Positions 23,801-32,887 of a DNA stretch of 53,763 nt are shown here, in pieces. A program made the position numbers and the translations under genes. Each line of letters opens with the position of its first letter. Position 1 is the first letter of the stretch. The DNA comes from Actinomycetales bacterium UBA1383 (GTDB lineage: Bacteria; Actinomycetota; Actinomycetes; Actinomycetales; Actinomycetaceae). The notes beneath the pieces were generated by a model. It was not told where the DNA came from and did no database searches. It was given only the letters and a program-made list of their open reading frames with translations. The DNA is taken from positions 1-53,763 of the forward strand of contig DBQX01000029.1 of the NCBI GenBank assembly GCA_002305415.1, read 5' to 3'.

Positions 23801-25767
23801 CCGGGGGCGGGGGTGACGAGCACCCGATCGTGGGTGATGTCCTCGATCCGCCAGGCGGACGTGCCGAGGAGGAACACGTCCCCCACGCGCGACTCGTACA
23901 CCATCTCCTCGTCCAGCTCGCCCACCCGGCGCCCGGGGCCCTCCCCGGAGGCGAGGAACACGCCGAACAGTCCGCGGTCCGGGATCGTCCCGCCGGAGGT
24001 GACGGCGAGGCGCTGAGCGCTGGGCCGGCCGGTGAGGGTGCCGCTCGCCCGGTCCCAGACGATGCGGGGGCGGAGCTCGGCGAACTCGTCGGAGGGGTAG
24101 AGGCCGGAGAGCATGTCCAGGACGGACTCGAGCATCGCCAGCGAGAGGGCGGCGAACGGGGCGGCTCGGCGCACGAGGGCGAGGATGTCCTCCACTGTCC
24201 AGGCGTCCATGGCGGTCATGGCCACCACCTGTTGGGCGAGGACGTCCAGGGGGTTGGCGGGAACCGCGAGCGCCTCGATCTCCCCGGCGAGCATGCGCTG
24301 GACCACCACGGCGGTCTGGATGAGGTCCCCGCGGTGCTTGGGGAGGAACACGCCGCGGGAGACCGCCCCCACCTGGTGGCCGGCCCGCCCCACGCGTTGG
24401 AGCCCCGAGGCCACCGACGGCGGGGACTCCACCTGGACCACGAGGTCCACGGCGCCCATGTCGATGCCGAGCTCGAGGGAGGAGGTGGCCACCACCGCGG
24501 GCAGCCGTCCCGCCTTCAGCGCCTCCTCGATCTCCGTGCGCTGCTCGCGGGAGACCGAGCCGTGGTGGGCCCGGGCGAGCAGGGGCGGGGCGCCGCGGGC
24601 GGAGTTGTCCTGTCCCATGGCGTACGCGGGGGTGCCGCGTGCGGAGCCGGCCTGGCCCATGGCGTAGGCGGGGGTGCCGCGTGCGGAGCCGGCCTGGTCC
24701 ATCAACTCGGCGGGTGGACGGCGCGGCGGGCGGGCGGCCGGTCCGGCGGACGACGGCGGACGGTGCGCGGCGCCGTCGTCGACCTCCGCGTCCGCCGCGA
24801 GGCGATCCTCCCAGATCTCGTTTAGGCGGGCCGTGAGCCGCTCGGCAAGGCGGCGGGAGTTGGAGAACACGAGGGAGGAGTGGTGTGCCGTGACGAGGTC
24901 CACGATGTGCTCCTCGACGTGCGGCCAGATCGAGGCCCGGCGCGGCTCGCCCGCGGCGGCGCCGGACAGGTCCCCGGTGGGCTGGCCCAGCTCGGTCATG
25001 TCCTCGACGGGGACGGAGATCCGCAGGTCCCACCGCTTCGTGGACGGTGGCTGCACGAGGGCGACGGGACGGCCGCCGGCGAGGAAGCGCTGTACCTCCT
25101 CCACCGGCCGGACGGTGGCCGAGAGGCCGACGCGCTGGGCGGGCCGCGGGAGGAGCGCGTCGAGACGTTCCAGGGTGAGCGCGAGGTGGGCGCCCCTCTT
25201 GGTGCCGGCGACGGCGTGCACCTCGTCGAGGATCACGGTCTCCACGCCGCGCAACGCCTCCCGGGCCTGCGAGGTGAGGATCAGGAAGAGCGACTCGGGG
25301 GTGGTGATGAGGACGTCGGCGCCGTGGCGGGCGAAGTCGCGCCGTTCCGCGGCGGTGGTGTCGGCCGAGCGGACTGCCACCGCCACGGGGGGTACGGCGG
25401 TGCCGAGCCGCGCCGCCGCGTGCCCGATCCCCACCAGCGGGGACCGCAGGTTCCGCTCCACGTCCACGGCGAGGGCCTTCATCGGCGAGACGTACACCAC
25501 CCGGCACCGGTGGGCGGGCCCGGGGGTCTGCGGGGTGCTGAGGATGCGGTCCAGCGCCCAGAGGAACGCCGCGAGGGTCTTGCCGGACCCGGTGGGCGCG
25601 ACGACGAGGGTGTGCTGGCCCTTCCGGATGGCCTCCCACGCGCCCTCCTGCGCGGCGGTGGGGGCGGCGAAGGACGCGCGGAACCACTCGCGGGTGGCGG
25701 CGGAGAAGGTGCTGGGCGCCTCGTGGATCATCGTGACGCCAGTCTGACACGGCCCGCTGACAGCCAT
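20875..25767 (-). CDS. lhr: Large DEAD/DEAH-box helicase Lhr
   Basis: Superfamily 2 3'-to-5' DNA repair helicase of 1630 residues, the full Lhr type. The front about 900 residues hold two RecA domains (VVAPTGSGKTLAAFLWALD Walker A, VILDEVHAVAGTKRGAH DEVH box, ATSSLELGIDMGAVDLVVQ, QRVGRAGHQVG motif VI), winged-helix and Lhr-core modules. The C-terminal about 700 residues are the Lhr-CTD seen in mycobacteria. Inserted between the RecA domains (about residues 340-400) is a variable linker with tandem 14-residue units MGQAGSARGTPAYA. ATG 25767 has GGGGAGG 10 nt upstream; ATG 25731 (MIHEAPSTF) is the alternative start. Operon with nei; divergent from atpD. Confidence 0.95.
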   Translation of the reverse strand: MAVSGPCQTGVTMIHEAPSTFSAATREWFRASFAAPTAAQEGAWEAIRKGQHTLVVAPTGSGKTLAAFLWALDRILSTPQTPGPAHRCRVVYVSPMKALAVDVERNLRSPLVGIGHAAARLGTAVPPVAVAVRSADTTAAERRDFARHGADVLITTPESLFLILTSQAREALRGVETVILDEVHAVAGTKRGAHLALTLERLDALLPRPAQRVGLSATVRPVEEVQRFLAGGRPVALVQPPSTKRWDLRISVPVEDMTELGQPTGDLSGAAAGEPRRASIWPHVEEHIVDLVTAHHSSLVFSNSRRLAERLTARLNEIWEDRLAADAEVDDGAAHRPPSSAGPAARPPRRPPAELMDQAGSARGTPAYAMGQAGSARGTPAYAMGQDNSARGAPPLLARAHHGSVSREQRTEIEEALKAGRLPAVVATSSLELGIDMGAVDLVVQVESPPSVASGLQRVGRAGHQVGAVSRGVFLPKHRGDLIQTAVVVQRMLAGEIEALAVPANPLDVLAQQVVAMTAMDAWTVEDILALVRRAAPFAALSLAMLESVLDMLSGLYPSDEFAELRPRIVWDRASGTLTGRPSAQRLAVTSGGTIPDRGLFGVFLASGEGPGRRVGELDEEMVYESRVGDVFLLGTSAWRIEDITHDRVLVTPAPGQPGRLPFWKADTLGRPAELGRAVGQYVRELGAATRADATARLRTEGLDPYAAANLVAYLEQQKDATGHLPDDRTLLIERFHDELGDWKVAIHSPFGTRVHAPWAMCLAARLRERFGVDVQAMHADDGIVLRLPDADLDDAALADALAEAAVLDPDEVRDLVTREIGGSALFASRFRECAARALLLPRRRPDQRQALWQQRQRSAQLLQVASRYPSFPIVLEAVREAMQDVFDVPALVGLMRDVAARKVSVLSVRTPAPSPFARSLLFGYVAQYLYEGDSPLAERRAAALSLDPELLAELLGDREGASLADLLDPRAVAATEAELQHLTVDRRARTAEDLADLIRRLGPLGLPALVSRSAPEAPVADWVSALAAERRVIPVRVAGEERWAAVEDASRLRDALGVALPVGIAPAFLEPVPDPLGDLVARFARHRGPFTTAEAAAWLGLGVAVVRAPLERLAAAGRVVRGELRPPGMPPIDGGATARDGDELATGARPLHWCDAQVLQRLRRRSLAALRSEVEPVAREDFARFLPAWQGVGGRLRGREGLLRAVEQLAGAPIPASALESLVLPARVPGYEPALLDELTAAGEVVWQGAGTIPGTDGWITLHLADSAHVTLAPPAELELTAVHEAVLTVLGRGGGWFFRALSDALTPLLPDGERPTDADVTAALWDLVWAGHITNDGLGSLRTLLGGGRTAHRRQPPRHLSVRYGSRPSLGSLGGSGFSGSGHGGSGLGTAPRPRPAMPTAAGPPTASGRWSLLPPVEEDPTVRALARTELLLDRYGVVTRGSVEAEDVTGGFAAVYRVLARAEEAGRVRRGYFIEGLGAAQFATVGAVDRLRAVSREEAPGENQPRDVVVLAATDPANPYGAALDWPMDDGGHRPGRKAGALVALVEGRLVAYLERGGRTALTWTADTADLAASARGLADAVHARRLGRLTVERIDGEPVVGGDQPFAAALLEAGFGPTPKGLRLRA
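24589..24697 (-). repeat. 42-bp tandem repeat (about 2.6 copies) in lhr
   Basis: Units at 24614-24655 and 24656-24697 differ by one or two bases, and a partial, diverged unit precedes them (from about 24589). Each unit is 14 codons, so copy-number change keeps the lhr frame. It falls in the linker between the RecA domains. Confidence 0.75.
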
Positions 25768-25838
25768 CGTCCCGAGGCCTCCCCTTCGTGGAGCCCCCTT
25801 TGCTAGGGTCGATCAGGAGACCGCGAGGGGTGATTCGG

Positions 25839-27244
<1,406 letters not shown>

Positions 27245-27248
<4 letters not shown>

Positions 27249-27643
27249 AGCTCGCAGTCCTCGTCCCAGGCGGCGCCGTGGTGGAGACGGCGGTGACGAA
27301 GGTGCTCGCCCCCGGCTCCCACGGCCTCTTCGCGATCCTCCCCCGCCACGTCGACTACGTGGCGGTGCTCCGCCAGGGCCTGCTCACCTACGAGGACCTG
27401 GACGCCGGAACGGGCGAGCGCCACGTCGCCATCGACGGCGGCGTGCTGGTGAAGCAGGGGGAGGCTGTGGTGGTGTCGACCCCGGACGCGATCCCGGGCG
27501 AGCGGCTCGACGACCTCCAGGACGCCGTCGTCCGGTACTTCGCGGCCCGCGCGGAGCGCGAACTCGACGCGCGCGCGGCCCTGTCCCGCCTCGAGAGCGA
27601 CATCGTGCAGCGGATGCTCGAACTGGAGGAGGACCATGGGTGA
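27245..27643 (+). CDS. atpC: N-ATPase epsilon subunit
   Basis: 132-residue central-stalk subunit. The N-terminal beta-sandwich (LAVLVPGGAVVETAVTKVLAPGSHGLFAILPRHVDYVAVL) carries the GxxGxFxILPxHxD pattern of epsilon subunits. A C-terminal helical hairpin rich in Glu and Arg ends in ELEEDHG. The GTG at 27245 sits in GTGA, overlapping the atpD stop. It follows atpD directly, as in all N-ATPase operons. Confidence 0.92.
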
Positions 27644-28004
27644 CGCGCCGGACCGCGAGAGGGAGTTCGCCGCCCACGTGGGAGGGAGCGCACGACGGCG
27701 GATCGAGTCACGCCGGTCCGGCCGAAGCATCCTCTCCTGGTTCGGTGCGTTCGGCGTGGTGGGGTGGTCCGTGGCGATCCCCACGCTCGCGGGGGTCGCC
27801 CTCGGGGTGTGGCTGGACAACCGGTTCACCGGTTCCACCTCATGGACACTCACCATGATGGTGGTGGGCCTCGTCGCCGGCGTGGGGCTCGCGTGGACGT
27901 GGGTGCGGCGCGAGGGTCCGTGGAACGCCGGCAGCCAGGGCGGACCGGAGACGCAGCAGCCGGAGCGGAATGCCCGGGAGCAGCAGGAGGAGGAACGCCG
28001 ATGA
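27636..28004 (+). CDS. atpQ: N-ATPase subunit AtpQ (AtpI-like)
   Basis: 122-residue protein. A hydrophilic N-terminus with Arg-rich stretch (RRRIESRRSGRSILSW) is followed by two hydrophobic helices (FGVVGWSVAIPTLAGVALGVWL and TLTMMVVGLVAGVGLAWTWVRRE) and a charged tail. The GxxLGxWLD motif after helix 1 is typical of the AtpI/gene1 family, proposed to help c-ring assembly or cation supply. It overlaps atpC by 8 bases and atpR by 4. Position between atpC and atpR fixes the call; sequence alone would say AtpI-like. Confidence 0.85.
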   Translation: MGDAPDREREFAAHVGGSARRRIESRRSGRSILSWFGAFGVVGWSVAIPTLAGVALGVWLDNRFTGSTSWTLTMMVVGLVAGVGLAWTWVRREGPWNAGSQGGPETQQPERNAREQQEEERR

Positions 28005-28282
28005 TCACGGGGATCGCAGCCGGCGCACTGGGTGGCGCCCTGCTCGCCGCCGCCTTCCTGGGCTCGGTGTGGTACTCCGCCGGCCGGGCGACGTCGGGGG
28101 ACGGCCGTCTCCTGCCGATCATGCTGGGCGCCCTCGCGCGGGTGTCGCTCGTGGCGGGTGGGTTCCTGGTACTCGCCCGCTGGGGCGGCCCCGCCACCGT
28201 GACGACGGCGTTCATCACCTTCCTCGTCGTGCGCGGCGCCGTGGTCTGGCGGGTGCACGCGACCGGGAACGGGCCGACATGA
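28001..28282 (+). CDS. atpR: N-ATPase subunit AtpR
   Basis: 93-residue, three-helix membrane protein found only in N-ATPase operons. Hydrophobic segments are about residues 3-23, 40-58 and 65-82. Arginines at segment ends (ALARVSLVAG, FLVVRGAVVWRVHA) fit the described family feature of Arg residues facing the membrane, suggested to contact c-subunit carboxylates. It starts at ATG 28001 (ATGA overlap with atpQ) and ends in ATGA shared with atpB. The presence of atpR is the best single marker that this is an N-ATPase. Confidence 0.85.
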   Translation: MITGIAAGALGGALLAAAFLGSVWYSAGRATSGDGRLLPIMLGALARVSLVAGGFLVLARWGGPATVTTAFITFLVVRGAVVWRVHATGNGPT

Positions 28283-28998
28283 GCGGCCAGATGATCACCC
28301 CGGACCAGGTCGTCTGGTTCGAGTGGGGCTTCGTCCGCATCACGGCGACGCTCGTGTTCACGTGGGTCACGATGGGCGTGCTCGTGATCGGCGCGTGGCT
28401 GGCGACGAGGCGCATCGGGACCCGGGAGGAACCGACGCGCGGGGAGGTGCTCATGGAACTCGTGGTCGAGTTCATCGAGCGCCAGATCGAGGAGATCTCC
28501 GACGGGAAGGTGGGACGATCCCTCGTGCCGTTCATCGGCACCCTGTTCCTCTTCATCGCAGTCGCCTCGGTCCTGGGGGTCGTGCCGGGCTTCCTGCCCC
28601 CGACCGGCTCCCTCTCCACCACCCTGGGCCTCGCGATCGCGGTCTTCGTCTCCGTCCCGGTCTTCGGGGTGATGCGGCAGGGACTCGGCTCCTACCTGCA
28701 CCGGTACATCGAGCCGTCGCCGTTCATGCTGCCGTTCAACATCCTCAGCGAACTCTCCCGCACCATCGCCCTCGCCATCCGCCTGTTCGGCAACGTGATG
28801 AGCACCACCAAGCTGGTGGCCATCTTCGTGGGGATCGTGCCCCTCGTCTTCCCGCTCGTGTTCCACCTCTTCGGCCTGCTCACCGGCGTGATCCAGGCCT
28901 ACATCTTCGCGATCCTCGCCGCCGTCTACATCACGTCGGGCATGAGCACCACCGGGATCCGGGACAGCGGACCCGCGGTGCGGAAGGAAAGGAGCTGA
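28279..28998 (+). CDS. atpB: N-ATPase a subunit
   Basis: Membrane stator subunit of Fo forming the ion half-channels, 239 residues, five or six helices. The essential channel Arg is in SRTIALAIRLFGNVMSTTKL. GTREEPTRGEVLMELVVEFIERQIEEI and FIGTLFLFIAVASVLGVVPGF match the N-ATPase AtpB pattern. The C-terminus GVIQAYIFAILAAVYITSGM is the last helix. ATG 28279 overlaps the atpR stop. It is complete, with no missing key residue. Confidence 0.95.
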   Translation: MSGQMITPDQVVWFEWGFVRITATLVFTWVTMGVLVIGAWLATRRIGTREEPTRGEVLMELVVEFIERQIEEISDGKVGRSLVPFIGTLFLFIAVASVLGVVPGFLPPTGSLSTTLGLAIAVFVSVPVFGVMRQGLGSYLHRYIEPSPFMLPFNILSELSRTIALAIRLFGNVMSTTKLVAIFVGIVPLVFPLVFHLFGLLTGVIQAYIFAILAAVYITSGMSTTGIRDSGPAVRKERS

Positions 28999-29003
28999 TC
29001 CGC

Positions 29004-29270
29004 ATGGACGATGCGACCGTCGTCGCGATGTGGTCCATCATCGTCGCTGGGGCCACGATGGCGATCGGGTCGATAGGGCCGGCACTCGGCGAGGCCCGCG
29101 CACTCGCCGAGGCGCTGCGCTCCATCGCGCAGCAGCCCGATGAGTCGAACACGATCACCCGGACGCTGTTCGTGGGCATGGCGCTCGTGGAGTCGACCGC
29201 CATCTACTGCCTCGCGATCGCGATGGTGCTGATCTTCGCCAACCCCTTCTGGGGCCGGATCGCCGGCTGA
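29004..29270 (+). CDS. atpE: N-ATPase c subunit (rotor ring)
   Basis: 88-residue helical hairpin that forms the rotor ring. Helix 2 has LVESTAIYCL (residues 61-70) with ion-binding Glu63, Ser64, Thr65 and Tyr68; these line up with E65, S66, T67 and Y70 of the Na+ c ring of Ilyobacter tartaricus. The helix 1 position matching Q32 is Glu30 (GPALGEARALAEAL), giving two carboxylates as in other N-ATPases. The polar loop is QQPDES. TITRTLFVGMALVE-type helix 2 is a typical N-ATPase signature. A strong Shine-Dalgarno (AAAGGAG) fits the need for many copies. Ion specificity (Na+ or H+) cannot be fixed from sequence; at least one characterised N-ATPase ring was reported to be H+-specific. Confidence 0.95.
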   Translation: MDDATVVAMWSIIVAGATMAIGSIGPALGEARALAEALRSIAQQPDESNTITRTLFVGMALVESTAIYCLAIAMVLIFANPFWGRIAG

Positions 29271-29291
29271 CGCCGATCCGGGAGGTGAGGC

Positions 29292-30053
29292 ATGCTGATC
29301 GACTGGTTCACGACCGCGGCGCAGGTGGTCAACTTCGTCATCCTCGTGGCACTGCTCCGGCACTTCCTGTACCGCCGGGTCCAGCGGTCCATCGACCACC
29401 GCCGCCAGGACCTCGCCGATGAGCGTGAGACGGCGCAGGCAGCCCGCGAGGCCGCTGACGCGGAGGCGCAGCGGCACCGGGAGAAGCTCGCGGAGCTGAC
29501 CTCCCGCTCGGAGGACCTCATGCGCGCCGCACGGGCGGAAGCGGGGGAACGTCGGGAGGAGCTGTACGCGGAGGCCCGCGCCGAGATCGAACGGCGGCGG
29601 GAGGACTGGCGCCGTGCCCTGGACAGCGAGAGGGACAGGTTCGCCGCGCAGGTCGCCACGCGGGTCGGCAACTCGGCGATCCGCATCGCCGAACGCGTCC
29701 TCGATGAACTCGCCGGGATCCCTGTCGAGGAGGCCATGCTCGACCGCTTCGTCCAGCACCTGCGCCACCTCGACGAGTCTGGGCGCGCGAGGCTCGCGGG
29801 CGTGCTCACGAGCGGTGACGACGTCGTCGTGGTCGCGTCCTTCGCCGTGGATGAGAACCGGCGGGCGGCACTCGAGGAGACCATCCGGGACGAGTTCGGG
29901 CTCGAGGTGTCCCGATTCGCGACCGACACCGACCTCATCGCGGGAGTGCGGCTCGTGACGGGCGGCCACGTCGTCGGCTGGAGTGTGCGCGACCTCCTCG
30001 ACGACCTCGCCGTCGAGCTCGAGCCGCAGGTCGGTGCGGAGACGGCGCCGTGA
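29292..30053 (+). CDS. atpF: N-ATPase b subunit with delta-like C-terminal domain
   Basis: 253-residue peripheral stalk protein. One N-terminal helix in the membrane (FTTAAQVVNFVILVALLRHFLY) is followed by a long charged coiled coil (about 35-140, many Arg/Glu/Ala heptads). A globular C-terminus (about 150-245) resembles the end of the delta subunit (VVVVASFAVDENRRAALEETIRDEFG and LIAGVRLVTGGHVVGWSVRDLL). No atpH gene is present, so this fused domain probably replaces delta, as known for N-ATPases. The ATG has GGGAGGTGA 5 nt upstream. It overlaps atpA by 4 bases. Confidence 0.93.
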   Translation: MLIDWFTTAAQVVNFVILVALLRHFLYRRVQRSIDHRRQDLADERETAQAAREAADAEAQRHREKLAELTSRSEDLMRAARAEAGERREELYAEARAEIERRREDWRRALDSERDRFAAQVATRVGNSAIRIAERVLDELAGIPVEEAMLDRFVQHLRHLDESGRARLAGVLTSGDDVVVVASFAVDENRRAALEETIRDEFGLEVSRFATDTDLIAGVRLVTGGHVVGWSVRDLLDDLAVELEPQVGAETAP

Positions 30054-31401
30054 ACCGGACGACGGCCGAACTGCTCGGCCGCGTGGACGCCACCCTCGCC
30101 GCCGTCGACAGGCGTCTCGACGGCCACCTCCGGGCGCCGACTCTCGGAGAGGTCGGCCGGGTCGAACTCGTCGGAGAGGGCATCGCGCAGGTCTCGGGAC
30201 TGCCCCACGTGCGGTCGGAGGAGATCGTGCGGCTCGGCCCCTCGACGGACGAGGCCCCCTCCACGCCTCAGAGCGACGCCCGCTCGAGCGTGGTGCTCCC
30301 AGCATGTTCGAGCGCGCTCCCGTGGAGGTGCCGCTCCAGACCGGGTTGACGATCGTGGATGCCCTGGTCCCCGTGGGCCGTGGACAGCGTGAACTGATCG
30401 CCGGTGACCGGCAGACAGGCAAGACCGCGATCGCGGTCGACGCGATCGTCAACCAGCGCCGTACCGGCGTCCGGTGTGTCTACTGCGCGATCGGGGCACG
30501 GTCGACGGCGGTGGCCCGCGTCGTCGCCGACCTGCGCCAGCACCACGCCCTCGATCACACCGTCGTCGTCGCCACCACCGGGGAGGACCTCCCCGGCAAG
30601 CAGTACATCGCCCCCTACGCCGCCATGTCCATCGGCGAGTGGTTCATGGATCGTGGCGAGGACGTGCTGGTCGTCTTCGATGACCTGACCCGCCACTCGC
30701 GCGCCTACCGGGAGCTGAGCCTCCTGCTGCGCCGCCCGCCCGGGCGTGAGGCCTACCCGGGGGACATCTTCTACATCCACTCGCGCCTGCTGGAGAGGGC
30801 CACCCACCTCGCCCCCGCGCTGGGCGGTGGGTCGCTCACGGCCCTGCCCATCGTCGAGACGGAGGCGGAGGACCTGGCGGCGTACATCCCGACGAACCTG
30901 ATCTCGATGACGGACGGCCAGATCTACCTCTCCCCGCGCCTCTTCCAGCAGGGCGTCCTGCCGGCCGTCGACGTCGGGCGCTCCGTCTCCCGGGTGGGCG
31001 GGCGCGCCCAGCTCGCACCCTACCGGCAGGTCACCGGCGCGATGCGGCTCTCCTACGCGCAGTTCGAGGAACTGGAACGGTTCAGCCGCTACGGTGCCCA
31101 CCTCGAGGAGGAGCGGCAGCGCGAGCTCGATCGCGGCCGCCGGGTCCGGGAGGTACTGAAGCAGGGACAGTTCGCACCACTCGCCGTCCCGGACCAGATC
31201 GCCGTGATGCTGGCGGTGGGCGAGGGGCTGCTCGACACCGTGCCCGTGGACGATGTCCGCGACACCCTCCCGCTCCTCGCCGGTGCCGCCGCCACCGTGG
31301 AGGGGTTCACGCGGGCGGTCACGGCCGGCGACCGCCTCGGTGCGGAGCTCCGCGCCGAGGTCCTCCGGGCAATGGGCGCGCGGCTGGAGGGGTCCCCGTG
31401 A
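30050..31401 (+). pseudogene. atpA: N-ATPase alpha subunit, disrupted by internal deletion and frameshift
   Basis: The reading frame from GTG 30050 gives a normal start, MNRTTAELLGRVDATLAAVD, through SEEIVRLG (residue 63, about 30238), then becomes nonsense and stops at 30349. Homology resumes in the next frame at RPLDGRGPLHASERRPLERG (about 30235 onward) and continues to the end: GRGQRELIAGDRQTGKTAIAVD (P-loop), LLLRRPPGREAYPGDIFYIHSRLLER, and SVSRVGGRAQLAPY. Relative to E. coli alpha, about 55 residues of the N-terminal beta-barrel and domain junction are missing, and 63+55+388 residues would restore the usual length of about 505. An in-frame ATG at 30304 could express only the last 365 residues. 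Either the gene is inactivated or there is a local sequence error. Every neighbouring subunit is intact. Confidence 0.85.
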
Positions 31402-32264
31402 GGCAGGAGCTCAGCCGCAGCATCGCCACGGCCGAGGAGCTGGAATCGATCGTCGCGACCATGAAGGGACTCTCCGCCGTGAGCGTCCGGCAGTACGAGA
31501 ACGCCCGCGAGGCCGCGCGCCGCTACATCGCCACCCTGGAGCACGGCCTGCAGGTGGTACTGGCCCATGGAGTCGAGCCGGCGAGCGAGCCGCCCCCCGT
31601 GGACCCGATCGGGGTGCTCCTCATCGGTGCCGAGCAGGGCATGTGCGGTCCCATGAACCGGCGAATCCTCGACTACGCCGCGGCGTGGCTGGAGGACCTC
31701 GGCTACGACCCCTCCCGGCAGCGGGTGCTCGCCGTCGGGTCCCGGCTCGCCGAGGAGCTCGGCGCACACCGGCTCCGGGCGGAACGGCTGCTGACGCAGC
31801 CGGGATCGGTGAACGGAGTCCCCGACCGGGTCACGGAGGTGCTGCTCCACCTGGACGGGTGGCGGGCCTCCGGAGTCGGCGACGTCGTCGCGTTCCACCA
31901 CTCGAGGTCGGGCCCCGCAAGGGCCGAGCCCGTGACCCGTCACATCCTGCCGGTCGAGATCGGGTTGCTCCGTGAGCTGCGCGACCGCGAGTGGCCCACA
32001 CGGATGGTCCCCCAGCTCGCGACCACGCCCCGGGAGACGTTCGCGGCGCTGGCCCGACAGCTCGTCCTCGCCCGGCTCTTCACCGCGTTCGTCGACGCAC
32101 TCGCCAGCGAGCATGGCGAGAGGTTGCTCGCCATGCAGTCCGCCGAGACGGCGATCGAGGAGCGGCTGGACCTGCTCCGCGCCGCCTACCGGCGGGAACG
32201 CCAGACGGCGATCACCAGTGAGCTGCTGGACATCGTCAGCGGGTACGAGATGATGACCCGCTGA
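31398..32264 (+). CDS. atpG: N-ATPase gamma subunit
   Basis: 288-residue central rotor shaft. The N-terminal helix ELESIVATMKGLSAVSVRQYE corresponds to the conserved QKITKAMKMVAAAK helix but is divergent, as in N-ATPases. The core has VLLIGAEQGMCGPMNRRIL, matching the usual SDRGLCGxxN block. The C-terminal helix carries SEHGERLLAMQSAETAIEERL and AITSELLDIVSGYEMM. It starts at GTG in a GTGA overlap with atpA and ends at TGA abutting the stop of mnhG on the other strand (TGATCA). Confidence 0.93.
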   Translation: MRQELSRSIATAEELESIVATMKGLSAVSVRQYENAREAARRYIATLEHGLQVVLAHGVEPASEPPPVDPIGVLLIGAEQGMCGPMNRRILDYAAAWLEDLGYDPSRQRVLAVGSRLAEELGAHRLRAERLLTQPGSVNGVPDRVTEVLLHLDGWRASGVGDVVAFHHSRSGPARAEPVTRHILPVEIGLLRELRDREWPTRMVPQLATTPRETFAALARQLVLARLFTAFVDALASEHGERLLAMQSAETAIEERLDLLRAAYRRERQTAITSELLDIVSGYEMMTR

Positions 32265-32630
32265 TCAGTCCTCCCGTGCGGTCGGCTCGCGCGCCAGGTC
32301 CTGCGGGTCGGTGGCCGGGTTGACCGGCGCGCCGGAGCGGTACGCGGCCCGGGCGAGCGTGTTGGAGGCCACCGACGAGACCACGAGGAGGGCGGCCACG
32401 GTGATCAGGGTCTGGATGAGCGGCATCCACTCGAACCCGCGGATCCAGAGCTTGTGGAGCCAGGCGGCCACCACGATCATGGGCAGGCCCATGCCGGTCG
32501 CGGGGCTGAGCACGTTGATCCGGGTGAAGGCGTCCGCCTCCCGCAGCATCGCCACCGCACTGGTCAGCATGAACAGCGCGCCCACGACCGAGAGGACGGC
32601 CACGGCCACCTGCATGACGACGTCGATCAC
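32265..32630 (-). CDS. mnhG: Mrp/Mnh cation:proton antiporter subunit G
   Basis: 121-residue, three-helix subunit of the multi-protein Na+(K+)/H+ antiporter. Family blocks are SVVGALFMLTSAVAMLREADAFTRINVLSPATGMGLPMI and VAALLVVSSVASNTLARAA, followed by a hydrophilic tail. Start GTG 32630 overlaps the mnhF stop by 4 bases. It is the last gene of mnhAB-C-D-E-F-G, and its stop codon directly touches the atpG stop. Confidence 0.93.
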   Translation of the reverse strand: MIDVVMQVAVAVLSVVGALFMLTSAVAMLREADAFTRINVLSPATGMGLPMIVVAAWLHKLWIRGFEWMPLIQTLITVAALLVVSSVASNTLARAAYRSGAPVNPATDPQDLAREPTARED

Positions 32631-32887
32631 CGTTCCCCCCTCGTGATGATGCGGGCGAGGGCGACGGTGGCGACGATCCCGAGGATCGAGGCCAGCATGG
32701 CGGCGTCCACCACCACCGCGGACCTGCCGATCACGCCGAAGAGCACGAGGATCCCCATCGCCGAGAAGTAGACGAGGTCACCGACGACCGCGCGGCTGGC
32801 GGCGTCCCGCGCCGTCGCCACGCGGAGCAGTCCGAGGACGATCGCCAGGCCCAGGAGCCCGATCGCCACCCACACGGCCGCCGTCAT
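32627..32887 (-). CDS. mnhF: Mrp/Mnh antiporter subunit F
   Basis: 86-residue protein with three helices. It matches MnhF: LLRVATARDAASRAVVGDLVYF contains the conserved RxxxGPxxxDRxxxxD-like region in diverged form (A-R-D-A-A-S-R-A-V-V-G-D), then VVDAAMLASILGIVATVALAR. ATG 32887 lies in an ATGA overlap with mnhE. The longer frame upstream is a shadow of mnhE. Confidence 0.9.
   Translation of the reverse strand: MTAAVWVAIGLLGLAIVLGLLRVATARDAASRAVVGDLVYFSAMGILVLFGVIGRSAVVVDAAMLASILGIVATVALARIITRGER

Noticed and set aside
30050..30349. Programmed frameshift in atpA
   Set aside because: A frameshift alone cannot supply the roughly 55 missing residues, and no slippery sequence is seen; a deletion or sequence error is more likely.
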